The notes under the pieces: generated by a model
What the model saw: the letters and a program-made list of their open reading frames with translations, nothing else
The model's database searches: none
Told to the model about the DNA's origin: nothing
Program-made: the position numbers and the translations under genes
NCBI RefSeq assembly: GCF_000328705.1
Contig: NC_019673.1
Span: forward strand, 7,079,001 to 7,143,000
Direction: 5' to 3'
From: Saccharothrix espanaensis DSM 44229
GTDB taxonomy: Bacteria; Actinomycetota; Actinomycetes; Mycobacteriales; Pseudonocardiaceae
DNA length: 64,000 nucleotides
In this document: in pieces, positions 1 to 8,324 of the stretch
How the letters are laid out: each line of letters opens with the position of its first letter
Numbering within the stretch: the stretch's first letter is position 1

Positions 1-1030
1 GGTAGGTCGGGCCCATGGCGTCGCGGACCAGCTCGGCGAACCGGACCAGCACCGGCTGGTCGATGCCGAGCAGGCGGGCCGAGCGGACGATCCGGCGCAG
101 CAGCCGGCGCAGCACGTAGCCGCGGGCCTCGTTGCCGGGGGTGACGCCGTCGCCGACGATCAGCACGCCGCTGCGGGCGTGGTCGGCGATGACCCGGAAG
201 CGGACGTCGTCCACCGGGTCGACGCCGTACTTGCGCCCCGACAGCTCCTCGGCCGCGCGGATCACCGGGAGCACCAGGTCGGTCTCGTAGACGTTGTCCA
301 CGCCCTGGAGCAGGAACGCGACCCGCTCGATGCCCATGCCGGTGTCGATGTTCCGGCTGGGCAGCGAGCCGATCGGCGGGTGGCCGAGCTTGGGGCTGAG
401 CTCGCCGCGCTCGTCCTGCATGAAGACCAGGTTCCAGATCTCCAGGTACCGGTCCTCGTCGACGACCGGGCCGCCCTCCGCGCCGAAGGCCGGGCCGCGG
501 TCGTAGTAGATCTCCGAGCACGGGCCACCGGGGCCGGGCACGCCCATGTCCCAGTAGTTGTCCTTGCCGTCACGGCGCTGGATGCGCTCGTCGGGCAGGT
601 CGGCGACCTTCTTCCAGAGCTCGATGGCCTCGTCGTCGTCCAGGTAGACGGTGACCCAGATCCGCTCCGGGTCGAAGCCGTAGCCGCCGTCGTCCTGGGA
701 CTTGGTGATCAGCTCCCAGGCCAGCCGGATGGCCTCTTCCTTGAAGTAGTCGCCGAAGGAGAAGTTGCCGGCCATCTGGAAGAACGTGTTGTGCCGGGTG
801 GTCTTGCCGACCTCGTCGATGTCCGGCGTGCGCACGCACTTCTGGATGCTCGTGGCGCGCTTGTACGGCGGCGGGGCCTCGCCCAGGAAGTAGGGCTTGA
901 ACGGCACCATGCCGGCGTTGACGAACAGCAGGTTCGGGTCGTCCAGGATGAGCGAGGCGCTGGGCACGTAGGTGTGGCCGGCGTTCTCGAAGTGCTCGCG
1001 GAAGCGCTTGATGATCTCGTGGGTCTGCAC
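1..1030 (-). CDS. alaS: Alanine--tRNA ligase, N-terminal part (cut by window edge)
   Basis: Charges tRNA-Ala with alanine in the cytoplasm. The leftward reading frame begins with a GTG at 1030 (MQTHEIIKRFREHF) and is still open at base 1, giving about 343 residues of a protein normally near 880. Visible class II catalytic-core signatures are the motif 1 region FVNAGMVPFKPYFLG, RATSIQKCVRTPDIDEVGKT, TRHNTFFQMAGNFSFGDYFK and GPGGPCSEIYYDRGP. The next two genes upstream read the same way and are the small membrane genes that usually sit beside alaS in actinomycetes. Identification is secure; the editing and C-terminal domains lie outside the window. Confidence 0.97.
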   Translation of the reverse strand, partial: MQTHEIIKRFREHFENAGHTYVPSASLILDDPNLLFVNAGMVPFKPYFLGEAPPPYKRATSIQKCVRTPDIDEVGKTTRHNTFFQMAGNFSFGDYFKEEAIRLAWELITKSQDDGGYGFDPERIWVTVYLDDDEAIELWKKVADLPDERIQRRDGKDNYWDMGVPGPGGPCSEIYYDRGPAFGAEGGPVVDEDRYLEIWNLVFMQDERGELSPKLGHPPIGSLPSRNIDTGMGIERVAFLLQGVDNVYETDLVLPVIRAAEELSGRKYGVDPVDDVRFRVIADHARSGVLIVGDGVTPGNEARGYVLRRLLRRIVRSARLLGIDQPVLVRFAELVRDAMGPTY

Positions 1031-1082
1031 GGGTTGTTCCTCGGGTGCGAAGTGGGTTCGGGCGCGGTGAGGCGGGCGACCT

Positions 1083-1352
1083 CTAGTAGCGGTCGCCCGC
1101 CCTGCGCGCTCGCCGACCCGGCGTCTGGCCCGTCTGACGCTCCACGGTGTCGTGCAACTCCTGCTCGCGCTCGGACATCCCGGCGCGGACCTCCGCGCCG
1201 AACGACCCGAGCGCGCCGGCCAGCTCCCGCAGGCCCTCGCCGACGTTCGCGCCGATGCCCGCCGGGGTGGCGGCGTGCGCGGCCTGGCCCGCCTTGCGGG
1301 TGGCGAACACGCCGGCCGCGATGCCCAGGCCGAACCAGAACAGCCGCCTCAT
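1083..1352 (-). CDS. Small membrane-anchored protein beside alaS (DUF6167-like)
   Basis: 89 residues. It starts MRRLFWFGLGIAAGVFATRKAG, a single N-terminal hydrophobic segment, and continues as a charged alanine-rich tail with ERQTGQTPGRRAR near the end. The ATG at 1352 overlaps the stop codon of the upstream DUF948-type gene (ATGA), so the two are translationally coupled. A small protein of this kind lies between a DUF948 protein and alaS in many actinomycetes; I match it to the DUF6167 family from memory of that arrangement. Molecular function is unknown. Confidence 0.75.
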   Translation of the reverse strand: MRRLFWFGLGIAAGVFATRKAGQAAHAATPAGIGANVGEGLRELAGALGSFGAEVRAGMSEREQELHDTVERQTGQTPGRRARRAGDRY

Positions 1353-1780
1353 CGCCGGCCTCGCCGGGAGTGCTTCTTCGGCGACTGGCCGGCGCCGCGG
1401 CGGGCCCGGATGGCCTTGCCCACGCCGTAGGACAGCGCCGCGGCCTTCACCAGCGGGCCGCCCAGGGTGGCGGTGAACAGCGAGGTCAGCGCCGAGACGT
1501 TGCCGGTGACCGCGCGCGCGTTGGCGGTGATCCCGTCCACCCGCTCCAGCTGCGTGTTCACGTGCGAGATCGTGGTGTTCGCGCCGGTGAAGAGCGGGTC
1601 GCTGTTCTGGTGCGCCTTGCGGATGGCGATGGTGGCCTCGTCCAGCGTGCGGCCCAGCTTGATCAGCGGGATGGCCAGCAGGATCACCAGCAGCACGAAC
1701 GCGCCGGCGGCGACCAGCGCGGCGATCTGCCCTGGCGACACGGATCCTCCTGAGAGCTTGCTGGGCGTTGGGGTGTCCAA
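1349..1780 (-). CDS. DUF948-type membrane protein
   Basis: 143 residues with a short N-terminal tail, one transmembrane segment (about residues 18-42, AALVAAGAFVLLVILLAIPLIK) and a long amphipathic helical stretch (RTLDEATIAIRKAHQNSDPLFTG region) typical of DUF948 proteins. The C-terminus is basic (SPKKHSRRGRR). It is the first gene of a short leftward unit that leads into alaS and overlaps the next gene by 4 bases. The role is unknown; the family is often suggested to be envelope-associated. Confidence 0.8.
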   Translation of the reverse strand: MDTPTPSKLSGGSVSPGQIAALVAAGAFVLLVILLAIPLIKLGRTLDEATIAIRKAHQNSDPLFTGANTTISHVNTQLERVDGITANARAVTGNVSALTSLFTATLGGPLVKAAALSYGVGKAIRARRGAGQSPKKHSRRGRR

Positions 1781-1941
1781 GGTTACCGTGCGTCGCCCGA
1801 ATGACGTCTGGTGGATATCGGTTGCGGCTGCCGGAGCCCCTGATCCACTTGTGAGAATTACTCGGATGACCGATGACCAGCGCCGATTCGGTGCCGTAGC
1901 GTGATCTTCGCTGTTGGGACCCCCACCAGAGGAGGAACGGC

Positions 1942-2076
1942 ATGGCTCAGGAGAACGAAGCGTACGAGGCCCCGTCCAGCGGTCTGCTGCTCAGCGCGCA
2001 GGCGCTGACCGGCGCGGTCGACCGCGGCAAGGCCAACGGTGCCCTCGACGACACCGACGGTGGCCAGGACAAGTGA
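1942..2076 (+). CDS. Candidate 44-residue precursor peptide (possible RiPP substrate of the JmjC enzyme)
   Basis: A 45-codon gene beginning MAQENEAYEAPSSGLLLSAQ and ending GALDDTDGGQDK. An excellent ribosome-binding site, GGAGG at 1931-1935, sits 6 bases before the ATG. Its TGA stop (2074-2076) overlaps the GTG start of the JmjC oxygenase gene (2073), so the peptide and enzyme are translationally coupled. The peptide is acidic, has no signal sequence and no cysteine, and its C-terminal half is rich in Asp, Asn, Gly, Arg and Lys, residue types that JmjC and related oxygenases can hydroxylate. That it is a modified precursor is inferred from size, coupling and neighbour; I do not recognise its sequence family. 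Confidence 0.72.
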   Translation: MAQENEAYEAPSSGLLLSAQALTGAVDRGKANGALDDTDGGQDK

Positions 2077-3251
2077 CCTTCTCCACCCTGGCTGGCCTCG
2101 TCGCACCGAGCGGGGCCAGCCAGTTCTTCGACGCGGTGCAGGGCCGGACCCACCAGCGGTTCCCCGGCCGGGCGGGGCGGTTCGCCGACCTGCTGCCGTG
2201 GTCGGAGGTCAACCGGGTGCTGCGGCAGCACCCGTTGGAGCACCCCCGGCTCAGGCTCGCGCAGGGCGGCGAGGTCCTCCCCGCGCACACCTACACCGAG
2301 ACCTCCGACACCGCGCCGGTCCCCCGGCTGTCACCCGCGGCGTTCACCGAGAAGATGCGCGGCGGCGCCACCCTGGTGATGGACGCCGTTCACGAACTGT
2401 TCGAACCGGTCGGCGAGCTGGCCGCGGCGCTGGAGCACGAGCTGCGCGAACGCGTCCGGGTGAACCTGTACGCGGGGTGGGGCGTCACGCACGGCTTCGA
2501 CGTGCACTGGGACGACCACGACGTGATCATCGTCCAGGTCTCGGGGCGCAAGCGCTGGCGGCTGCACGGGTCGACCCGGCCCGCGCCGCTGCGCCGGGAC
2601 GTGGAGCTGCCGCCCCGGCCGTCGACCGAGCCGCTCGACGACTTCGTGCTGGAGGACGGCGACGTCCTGTACGTGCCGCGCGGGCACTGGCACGACGTGT
2701 CCGCCGTCGGCGAGGAGTCGCTGCACCTGACCATCGGGTTCAACCGGGCGACCGGTGTCGACCTGGTCTCGTGGCTGGCCGACCAGCTGCGGGCCGAAGA
2801 GGCTTTCCGCACCGACCTGCCGCGGTTCGCGAGCAGGGCGGAGCAGGAGGCGCACGCCGCCGTGCTCAGGGCCAAGCTCACCGACCTGCTGGACGCCGGC
2901 GTGGTCGCGCGGTTCCTGGCCGACCGGGACGCGCAGGCCCCGGCCCTCCCGCACGTCGGGCTGCCGTGGACGGCGACCCCCGGCCTGCTGCCGCCGGGTG
3001 ACGAGGCCGAGGTCCGGTTGCTGACCCCGCGCGCGGTGCTTGCCGTCGGTCCGGAGACCGTGACGTTGGCCGCGGCGGGCAAGAGCCTGGTGTTCGCGGC
3101 GGCGGCGGGGCCGGTGCTGGAGGTGCTCGTGGGCAGTCCTCGCCACACGGTGAAGTCGCTGGTGGAAGCGGGTGCACCGACCCTCGATCGGGCGACCGTG
3201 CGAGCGTTGCTCGCAGAATTGGTCACACAAGGTGTGGTGGGACCGGAGTGA
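2073..3251 (+). CDS. JmjC/cupin-4 Fe(II)/2-oxoglutarate oxygenase (ROXA-like)
   Basis: 392 residues from the GTG at 2073. The cupin-4/JmjC core contains the metal-binding H-x-D in HGFDVHWDDHDV, followed by VIIVQVSGRKRWRLHG and the distal histidine region YVPRGHWHDVSAVGEESLHLTIGF, as in ribosomal oxygenases such as YcfD/ROXA. The C-terminal 110 or so residues (RAVLAVGPETVTLAA to the end LLAELVTQGVVGPE) look like the winged-helix tail of that family. Such enzymes hydroxylate protein side chains using O2 and 2-oxoglutarate. Longer open frames start as early as 1914, but the GTG that overlaps the peptide stop is the natural start. The peptide encoded just upstream is the probable substrate (inference). 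Confidence 0.85.
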   Translation: MTFSTLAGLVAPSGASQFFDAVQGRTHQRFPGRAGRFADLLPWSEVNRVLRQHPLEHPRLRLAQGGEVLPAHTYTETSDTAPVPRLSPAAFTEKMRGGATLVMDAVHELFEPVGELAAALEHELRERVRVNLYAGWGVTHGFDVHWDDHDVIIVQVSGRKRWRLHGSTRPAPLRRDVELPPRPSTEPLDDFVLEDGDVLYVPRGHWHDVSAVGEESLHLTIGFNRATGVDLVSWLADQLRAEEAFRTDLPRFASRAEQEAHAAVLRAKLTDLLDAGVVARFLADRDAQAPALPHVGLPWTATPGLLPPGDEAEVRLLTPRAVLAVGPETVTLAAAGKSLVFAAAAGPVLEVLVGSPRHTVKSLVEAGAPTLDRATVRALLAELVTQGVVGPE

Positions 3252-3261
3252 TCCGGTAAGC

Positions 3262-3280
3262 TTAGGTATGCCTAACGTAA
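3262..3280. promoter_or_regulatory. Iron box (IdeR/DmdR-type operator) over the start of the ferredoxin-like gene
   Basis: TTAGGTATGCCTAACGTAA matches the 19-bp iron-box consensus TTAGGTTAGCCTAACCTAA at 16 of 19 positions, counted by eye. A plausible -10 (TAAGCT, 3257-3262) abuts it and the ATG of the next gene (3268) lies inside it. Repressor binding should therefore block a leaderless or nearly leaderless transcript when iron is plentiful. The site is seen in the sequence; the regulator is inferred. Confidence 0.78.
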
Positions 3281-4200
3281 GTTCGGGTGGTCTGCCGGGG
3301 TGCGCGATCCTCACGCGCCAGCTCGGTGGCGACCCGGCCGGCACAGCGGCGCTCATGACGTCGTGGCTGCTCGTGGAGCAGCCCGGCCCGTGGCCCGCGG
3401 ACGCGTTGGAGCAAACCCTGGCCGCGGTGTTCGAGCCGGGCCGGTTGGCCGGGCCGCGCGCCGCGGGTCTGCGGACGCTGCTCATCCGGCGGCCCGGCAA
3501 GCACCGGCGCGCCGCCGACGCGCCCCGCACCGTCTACCTGGCCAGCGGCGTGCCCGGCAACCGGTGGCTGGAGCGGCTGGAGGTCGCCGACCTCGCCGAA
3601 CTGGCCTCGCTCGACCTCGGCGCGCTGGCGGCCGGCATTCCCGGCCACGGCGAGCGGGTCGACGGGCCGCTGTTCCTGGTCTGCACGCACGGCACCAAGG
3701 ACATGTGCTGCGCCGTGCTCGGCCGCCCGCTGGCGGGCGTGCTGGGCGAGAACCACCCCGGCCGGGCGTGGGAGGTCAGCCACGTCGGCGGCGACCGGTG
3801 GGCGGGCAACCTGCTGGTGGTGCCGGACGGCTTCCTGCACGGCCAGCTCGACCCGGGCGAGGCGGCGCTGGTGGCCAAGGCCGCGCTGAGCGGCCAGGTG
3901 CAGCCCGACCAGCTGCGCGGGCGCACCTCGGCACCGAGCGCGTGGACCCAGTACGCCGAGATCGCGGTGCGCAAGCACCTCGGGCTGCGCGGGCTGGACG
4001 CGGCGCTGGGCGTGGCCGAGCGGCCGATCGAGTCCGACGACGGCGAAGCGCGCGTGGTGACAGTGCAGGGCATGGACCACCTGTACGAGGTGACGGTGCA
4101 CCGGGGTGCCGCGAGCGCGGCCGGCGACAGCCGCTGCTCCGGGCGGATCGCACCCCCCGCGTACACGGCCGGCACGATCAAGACCCTCGCCACCGCCTGA
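3268..4200 (+). CDS. Sucrase/ferredoxin-like (thioredoxin-fold [2Fe-2S]) protein
   Basis: 310 residues. The family signatures are present: CTHGTKDMCCAVLGRPLA, then HVGGDRWAGNLLVVPDGFLHGQL, and an N-terminal GCAILTRQLGGDPAGTA block followed by WLLVEQPGPW. The protein belongs to the Suc_Fer-like/Apd1 group of thioredoxin-fold ferredoxins, some of which reduce ferric siderophores. The ATG at 3268 is the only sensible start, because the conserved GCAILTR block follows within about a dozen residues and no start lies between. An iron box covers the start. It follows the JmjC gene by 16 bases, so it could belong to that unit as an electron or iron donor, but its own iron-controlled promoter points to a separate iron-limitation response. 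Confidence 0.85.
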   Translation: MPNVSSGGLPGCAILTRQLGGDPAGTAALMTSWLLVEQPGPWPADALEQTLAAVFEPGRLAGPRAAGLRTLLIRRPGKHRRAADAPRTVYLASGVPGNRWLERLEVADLAELASLDLGALAAGIPGHGERVDGPLFLVCTHGTKDMCCAVLGRPLAGVLGENHPGRAWEVSHVGGDRWAGNLLVVPDGFLHGQLDPGEAALVAKAALSGQVQPDQLRGRTSAPSAWTQYAEIAVRKHLGLRGLDAALGVAERPIESDDGEARVVTVQGMDHLYEVTVHRGAASAAGDSRCSGRIAPPAYTAGTIKTLATA

Positions 4201-4314
4201 CCTGCTTCGACGTGCCGTTCGGCGCGTGGCCCGGCCTGGGGGCAGGTGCGGGCGCGCTTCCCGGCAGGGGTGTCGCCCCGCCCGGGATCCCCGGCCGGAC
4301 GGGACGACAGGTCC

Positions 4315-5106
4315 CTACCGGCGGGCCAGCGTGAGGTAGGCGAACCCCATGCTGGTCCGGTACCCCTTGAGCCACCCGTCGCGGTGGTCGTCCACGACCT
4401 TCGCGACCTCGGCGGCCTTCGGGTGGTCCGGGTTGGCCAGCAGCCAGCGCTCCCGCCCCGCGCACCAGCGCGACTCGAACGAGTCCCACTCGTCGCGGTT
4501 GGCCGTGGCCAGGTTGAGCAGCCGGTAGCCCGCCGCCATGGCGACCTCCACCAGCTCGTCCACCGCGAAGAACTCCTCGCGGGGGAAGATCTCCAGGGCG
4601 CGCGCGTTCGGCTCGCTGTCCCAGATGCCGTCGCCGAGCAGCAACCGGCCACCGGGCTTGAGGCGGGTGTGCATGGCCTCCAGTGTCCCCCGCGTGCCGC
4701 CCCAGGCGTGGGACGCACCGATCGACACGACCACATCCGCCGGTTCGGCCGCGTACGCGGTGACGTCGGCGCGTTCCAGCCGGACCCGTCCGGTCAGGCC
4801 GCGCGCGGCAATGTTCGCGGTGCCGCGGTCGATGGCGTACTCGTCGTCGTCCACGCCCAGGCCGGTCGCGCCCGGCGCGTGCTCGACGGTGCGCAGCAGG
4901 AACTCCGCCCAGCCGCAGCCGTAGTCCACGACGGTCGCGCCGTCGAGCGGACCGAGGGTGCCGATCAGGTCGTAGGACTTGCCGTCCGACAAGGGCGAGT
5001 TGAAGTCGAGGTAGGCATGGCCGTTGGCCGGAGCATCGATCACGGCGCACACCGTCGCAGATGCGCTGGTGATCGGCACCCGGTTTTTCGCCGGCGGCCT
5101 GCTCAT
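4315..5106 (-). CDS. SAM-dependent methyltransferase (class I)
   Basis: 263 residues. The SAM-binding motif VVDYGCGWAEFLLR is followed by the acidic strand end GLGVDDDEYAIDRG, the motif LERADVTAYAAEPADVVVSIGASHAWGG and post-motif MHTRLKPGGRLLLGDGIW, a Rossmann methyltransferase of small-molecule type. The C-terminal part (REEFFAVDELVEVAMAAGYRLL to GYRTSMGFAYLTLARR) is the usual substrate-side cap. The substrate is unknown. The start is uncertain: ATG 5106 has a weak ribosome site, and GTG codons at 5052 and 5043 are alternatives that would remove about 20 residues of low-conservation sequence. It lies just downstream of rarA on the same strand. Confidence 0.8.
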   Translation of the reverse strand: MSRPPAKNRVPITSASATVCAVIDAPANGHAYLDFNSPLSDGKSYDLIGTLGPLDGATVVDYGCGWAEFLLRTVEHAPGATGLGVDDDEYAIDRGTANIAARGLTGRVRLERADVTAYAAEPADVVVSIGASHAWGGTRGTLEAMHTRLKPGGRLLLGDGIWDSEPNARALEIFPREEFFAVDELVEVAMAAGYRLLNLATANRDEWDSFESRWCAGRERWLLANPDHPKAAEVAKVVDDHRDGWLKGYRTSMGFAYLTLARR

Positions 5107-5140
5107 GACCGCCTGCGCCCGGCTGCTTGCTCGTGGCGGC

Positions 5141-6487
5141 CTACTCCTGGCCCCGGATGACGCGGCGGAGCTTGGGCAGGCGCTCGGCGATGTAGCGCTC
5201 GGTGCCCCGGCCGGTCGGCTCGTAGTAGTCGCGGCCGACGAGGTCGTCCGGCGGGTACTGCTGGGTGAGCACGCCCTCGGGCACGTTGTGCGGGTACCGG
5301 TAGCCCTTCGCGTGGCCGAGCTGCTCCGCGCCCACGTAGTGCCCGTCCCGCAGGTGCGCCGGCACCGTGCCGACCGCGCCTCGGCGCACGTCGGTCATGG
5401 CTGCGCCGATCGCCGTGGTCACCGCGTTGGACTTGGGCGCGGTGGCCAGGTGCACGGTCGCGTGCGCCAGGTTCAGCGCGCACTCGGGCAGCCCGATCAG
5501 CTGCACGGCCTGCGCGGCGGCGACCGCGGTCTGCAACGCGGTCGGGTCGGCCATGCCGACGTCCTCGCTGGCGTGGATCACCAGCCGCCGCGCGATGAAC
5601 CTCGGGTCCTCCCCCGCCTCGATCATCCGGGCCAGGTAGTGCAGCGCCGCGTCGACGTCCGAACCCCGGATGGACTTGATGAACGCGCTGGTCACGTCGT
5701 AGTGCTGGTCACCCTGCCGGTCGTAGCGCACGGCCGCGCGGTCGACCGTGGCCTCCAGCGTGGCCAGGTCCAGCGACCCGCCGGGGGCGACCGCGTCGGC
5801 GGCGGCCTCCAGCGCGGTCAGGGCGCGCCGCGCGTCCCCGCCGGCCAGCCGGACCAGGTGGTCCTCGGCGTCCTGGTCGACGGTGATCGCGCCGGCCAGG
5901 CCCCGCTCGTCGGCGACCGCGCGGCGGACCAGCGCGCGCACGTCGTCGTCGCCGAGCGGGCGGAGCTGGAGCACCAGGGAGCGGGACAGCAGCGGCGCGA
6001 CGACCGAGAAGAACGGGTTCTCCGTGGTCGCCGCGACCAGCAGCACGATCCGGTCCTCGACCGCGCCGAGCAGGGCGTCCTGCTGGGTCTTGGAGAACCG
6101 GTGCACCTCGTCGATGAACAGCACGGTCGACTCGCCGGAGCGGACCAGCCGGCGGCGGGCCTCGTCGATGACCGCGCGGACCTCCTTCACACCGGCGCTG
6201 AGCGCGCTCAACGCGGCGAACCGGCGGCCGGTGGCCTGGGAGACGAGCGTGGCCAGGGTGGTCTTGCCGGTGCCGGGCGGGCCGTAGAGCATGACCGACG
6301 CGGGCGAGGAGCCCTCCACGAGCCGGCGCAGCGGCGCGCCGGGCCCCAGCAGGTGGCCCTGGCCGACCACCTCGTCCAGCGTGCGCGGGCGCATCCGCAC
6401 GGCCAGCGGCGCGTTGGCCGCGATCCGCTCCGCGCGCTCCTCCTCGGGCACGCCGAACAAGCCCTCGTCGAACAGCCTTTCGTTCAC
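5141..6487 (-). CDS. rarA: Replication-associated recombination ATPase RarA/MgsA
   Basis: 448 residues from a GTG at 6487 (VNERLFDEGLFG). AAA+ ATPase of the clamp-loader clade: Walker A YGPPGTGKTTL at about residues 68-78, Walker B VLFIDEVHRFSKTQQDALL near 122, sensor region VAATTENPFFSV, and the C-terminal MgsA/WRNIP1 domain with SAFIKSIRGSDVDAALHYLA and IHASEDVGMADPTAL. The family acts at stalled replication forks. A GTG 24 bases further upstream lacks a usable ribosome site, so I keep 6487. Confidence 0.95.
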   Translation of the reverse strand: MNERLFDEGLFGVPEEERAERIAANAPLAVRMRPRTLDEVVGQGHLLGPGAPLRRLVEGSSPASVMLYGPPGTGKTTLATLVSQATGRRFAALSALSAGVKEVRAVIDEARRRLVRSGESTVLFIDEVHRFSKTQQDALLGAVEDRIVLLVAATTENPFFSVVAPLLSRSLVLQLRPLGDDDVRALVRRAVADERGLAGAITVDQDAEDHLVRLAGGDARRALTALEAAADAVAPGGSLDLATLEATVDRAAVRYDRQGDQHYDVTSAFIKSIRGSDVDAALHYLARMIEAGEDPRFIARRLVIHASEDVGMADPTALQTAVAAAQAVQLIGLPECALNLAHATVHLATAPKSNAVTTAIGAAMTDVRRGAVGTVPAHLRDGHYVGAEQLGHAKGYRYPHNVPEGVLTQQYPPDDLVGRDYYEPTGRGTERYIAERLPKLRRVIRGQE

Positions 6488-6577
6488 CTGTTCGACTGTA
6501 GTCGCCCCGTGCACTCCCGCTGTCCCAGCGTGCAGCGCCGGTTCCCCCGCCGGTCCGCGCGGGCCAGGGTTGGCGGC

Positions 6578-7306
6578 ATGAGCAGGCTGAGTCCGGAGCA
6601 GATCGCCCGGCACGCGCACGACGCGGGGTTCCGGGGCGAGGACCTGACGATCGCGGTGGCGGTCGCGCTGGCCGAGTCCGGCGGCGACCCGCGCGCCCAC
6701 AACCCGAGACCGCCGGACGACTCGTACGGGCTGTGGCAGATCAACATGCTGGGGTCGCTGGGCCCGGCGCGGCGGCGTGAGCTGGGGCTCTCGTCGGACC
6801 GCGAGCTGTTCGACCCCCGGGAGAACGCCAAGGCGGCCAACCGGATCTCCGGCGACGGCCGGTCGTGGACCCCGTGGTCGACCTACACCAACGGCGCGTA
6901 CCGCAAGCACCTGGACGAGGCTCGGCGAGGCGTGAAGGCGTTGGGGCGCACCAACTCCGGCGGCGGCTCCGGCGGCGGTTCAGGCGGGCGCGGCGGGTCG
7001 GGCGGCGGGTTCTCGGTCGACGTGGGGGTGTTGCGCGACTACGCGCGGCGCACCCAGAACACCGCCGACGACCTGACCGCGTTGGGCCGCACGCACGTCC
7101 GCGAGGTCCGGGAGATCGCCGAGGACAGCTTCGGCGCGGTCGGGAAGCAGTCCGGCTTCGCCACCGCCCTCGACGGGTTCGGCGCGGCGCTGCGCAAGCA
7201 GGTCAAGGCCGTCGCGCACAACACCGACGCGCTGGCCGCGTCGGCGGCCAAGTCCGCGCGGGCCTACCGCGACCAGGACGACGACACCGCCCGCTCGCTG
7301 AGCTGA
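6578..7306 (+). CDS. Lysozyme-like (transglycosylase) protein with C-terminal WXG100-like helical domain
   Basis: 242 residues from ATG 6578, which lies 7 bases after a -10-like CAGGGT and is probably leaderless. Residues 1-120 form a lysozyme-like domain: catalytic glutamate in VAVALAESGGDPRAHN, then DDSYGLWQINMLG, DRELFDPRENAKAA and WTPWSTYTNGAYR. A Gly/Ser-rich linker (about 128-146) joins it to a helical segment of about 90 residues (VLRDYARRTQNTADDLTALG onward) that resembles ESX/WXG100 modules. It probably cleaves peptidoglycan after type VII export. The next gene, 10 bases away, encodes a second wall hydrolase. There is no classical signal peptide. Confidence 0.8.
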   Translation: MSRLSPEQIARHAHDAGFRGEDLTIAVAVALAESGGDPRAHNPRPPDDSYGLWQINMLGSLGPARRRELGLSSDRELFDPRENAKAANRISGDGRSWTPWSTYTNGAYRKHLDEARRGVKALGRTNSGGGSGGGSGGRGGSGGGFSVDVGVLRDYARRTQNTADDLTALGRTHVREVREIAEDSFGAVGKQSGFATALDGFGAALRKQVKAVAHNTDALAASAAKSARAYRDQDDDTARSLS

Positions 7307-7316
7307 AGGATCCGCC

Positions 7317-8324
7317 GTGGACACGAAAGCCGCCGCGCGGCACTTCGCGGAGAGCATGATCGGGCACCGCAACGCCCTGGCGGGCAAGGCGGAGGACGCC
7401 GTCAAGGTCCAGTACGCCCTGCACCAGACCGCGACCGGGCTCACCGACCAGCACGACGACCACGTCAAGGCGTCCAAGACCGTGCTGGAGCACTGGAAGG
7501 GCACCCAGTCGGAGGGGTTCGAGAAGCGCTCCGGCAGGCTCGGCCGGCAGCTGCGGGTCACCGCCGACGCGGCCCGCGACGCGGAGCAGGTCGTCGCCGG
7601 GGTGAGCGCCGCGCTGACCACCGGGCACACCAGGGCGCGGCAGGCCGTGGACGAGTACCTGGAACGGGCCACCCGCCTGCTCGACGCGGGCGTCGCCGTC
7701 GGGACCCGGGCGGCGCTGCTGAAGGCCGTCGCCGCCGCCGCGGACCTGGAACCCCGCTACACCAAGGAAACCGCTGCGGCGCTGCGGCGCGCGCGGGACG
7801 AGATGGAGGATGCGGCACGTCGGCTGCGCGCGTTGGAGAAGGAGGTCGAGCACGACGGCGTGGCCGACGCGCGGACGCACCCCACCAAGCCCGCCAAGGC
7901 ACGGGAACGGGGCCGCGCCCGCACGATCGTCTCCGCCGCCCGGCGCGAGCTGGGCGTGCGGGAGAACCCGCCGGGCAGCAACCGCAACCCGTACGGCCCG
8001 ACCGCCGCGTGGTGCTCGTCGTTCGCGACCTCCATGTGGCGCAAGGCGGGCGTGGACATCCCGCTGCTGCCGTTCACCGGTGACGTGTTCCGCTGGGGGC
8101 AGCGCAACGGCAAGGCGTACACCAAGCTCGGCGACGTGCGCCCCGGTGACGTGCTGCTGTTCGGCACCGGACCGCAGAGCACCGCGACCAGCAAGCACAT
8201 CGGGATCGTGGAGAAGGTCTCCGGCGGCACGGTGACCCTGATCGAGGGCAACTCCGGCGACGCCGTGCGGCGCAACACCCATCAGCTCAGCTCGGCCACG
8301 TTCTACGGAGGGGTGCACCCGTGA
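7317..8324 (+). CDS. CHAP-domain peptidoglycan amidase/endopeptidase with N-terminal WXG100-like domain
   Basis: 335 residues from GTG 7317. The N-terminal ~190 residues are long charged helices with a W-x-G-like turn (LEHWKGTQSEGFEKR), as in type VII substrates. The C-terminal CHAP domain runs from about residue 198: ARRELGVRENPPGSN, catalytic Cys in TAAWCSSFATSMWRKAG, PGDVLLFG, and catalytic His in ATSKHIGIVEKVSGGTVTLIEGNSG. It lacks a Sec signal, so export through an ESX machine is inferred. It overlaps the next gene by 4 bases (GTGA). Confidence 0.85.
   Translation: MDTKAAARHFAESMIGHRNALAGKAEDAVKVQYALHQTATGLTDQHDDHVKASKTVLEHWKGTQSEGFEKRSGRLGRQLRVTADAARDAEQVVAGVSAALTTGHTRARQAVDEYLERATRLLDAGVAVGTRAALLKAVAAAADLEPRYTKETAAALRRARDEMEDAARRLRALEKEVEHDGVADARTHPTKPAKARERGRARTIVSAARRELGVRENPPGSNRNPYGPTAAWCSSFATSMWRKAGVDIPLLPFTGDVFRWGQRNGKAYTKLGDVRPGDVLLFGTGPQSTATSKHIGIVEKVSGGTVTLIEGNSGDAVRRNTHQLSSATFYGGVHP

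Noticed and set aside
1914..2072. Longer N-terminus for the JmjC protein
   Set aside because: It would run through the peptide gene in another frame; the peptide has its own ribosome site and its stop overlaps GTG 2073.
4201..4314. Terminator between the ferredoxin-like and methyltransferase genes
   Set aside because: Only short imperfect pairings (for example around GGGGTGTCGCCCC) were found, too weak to call.
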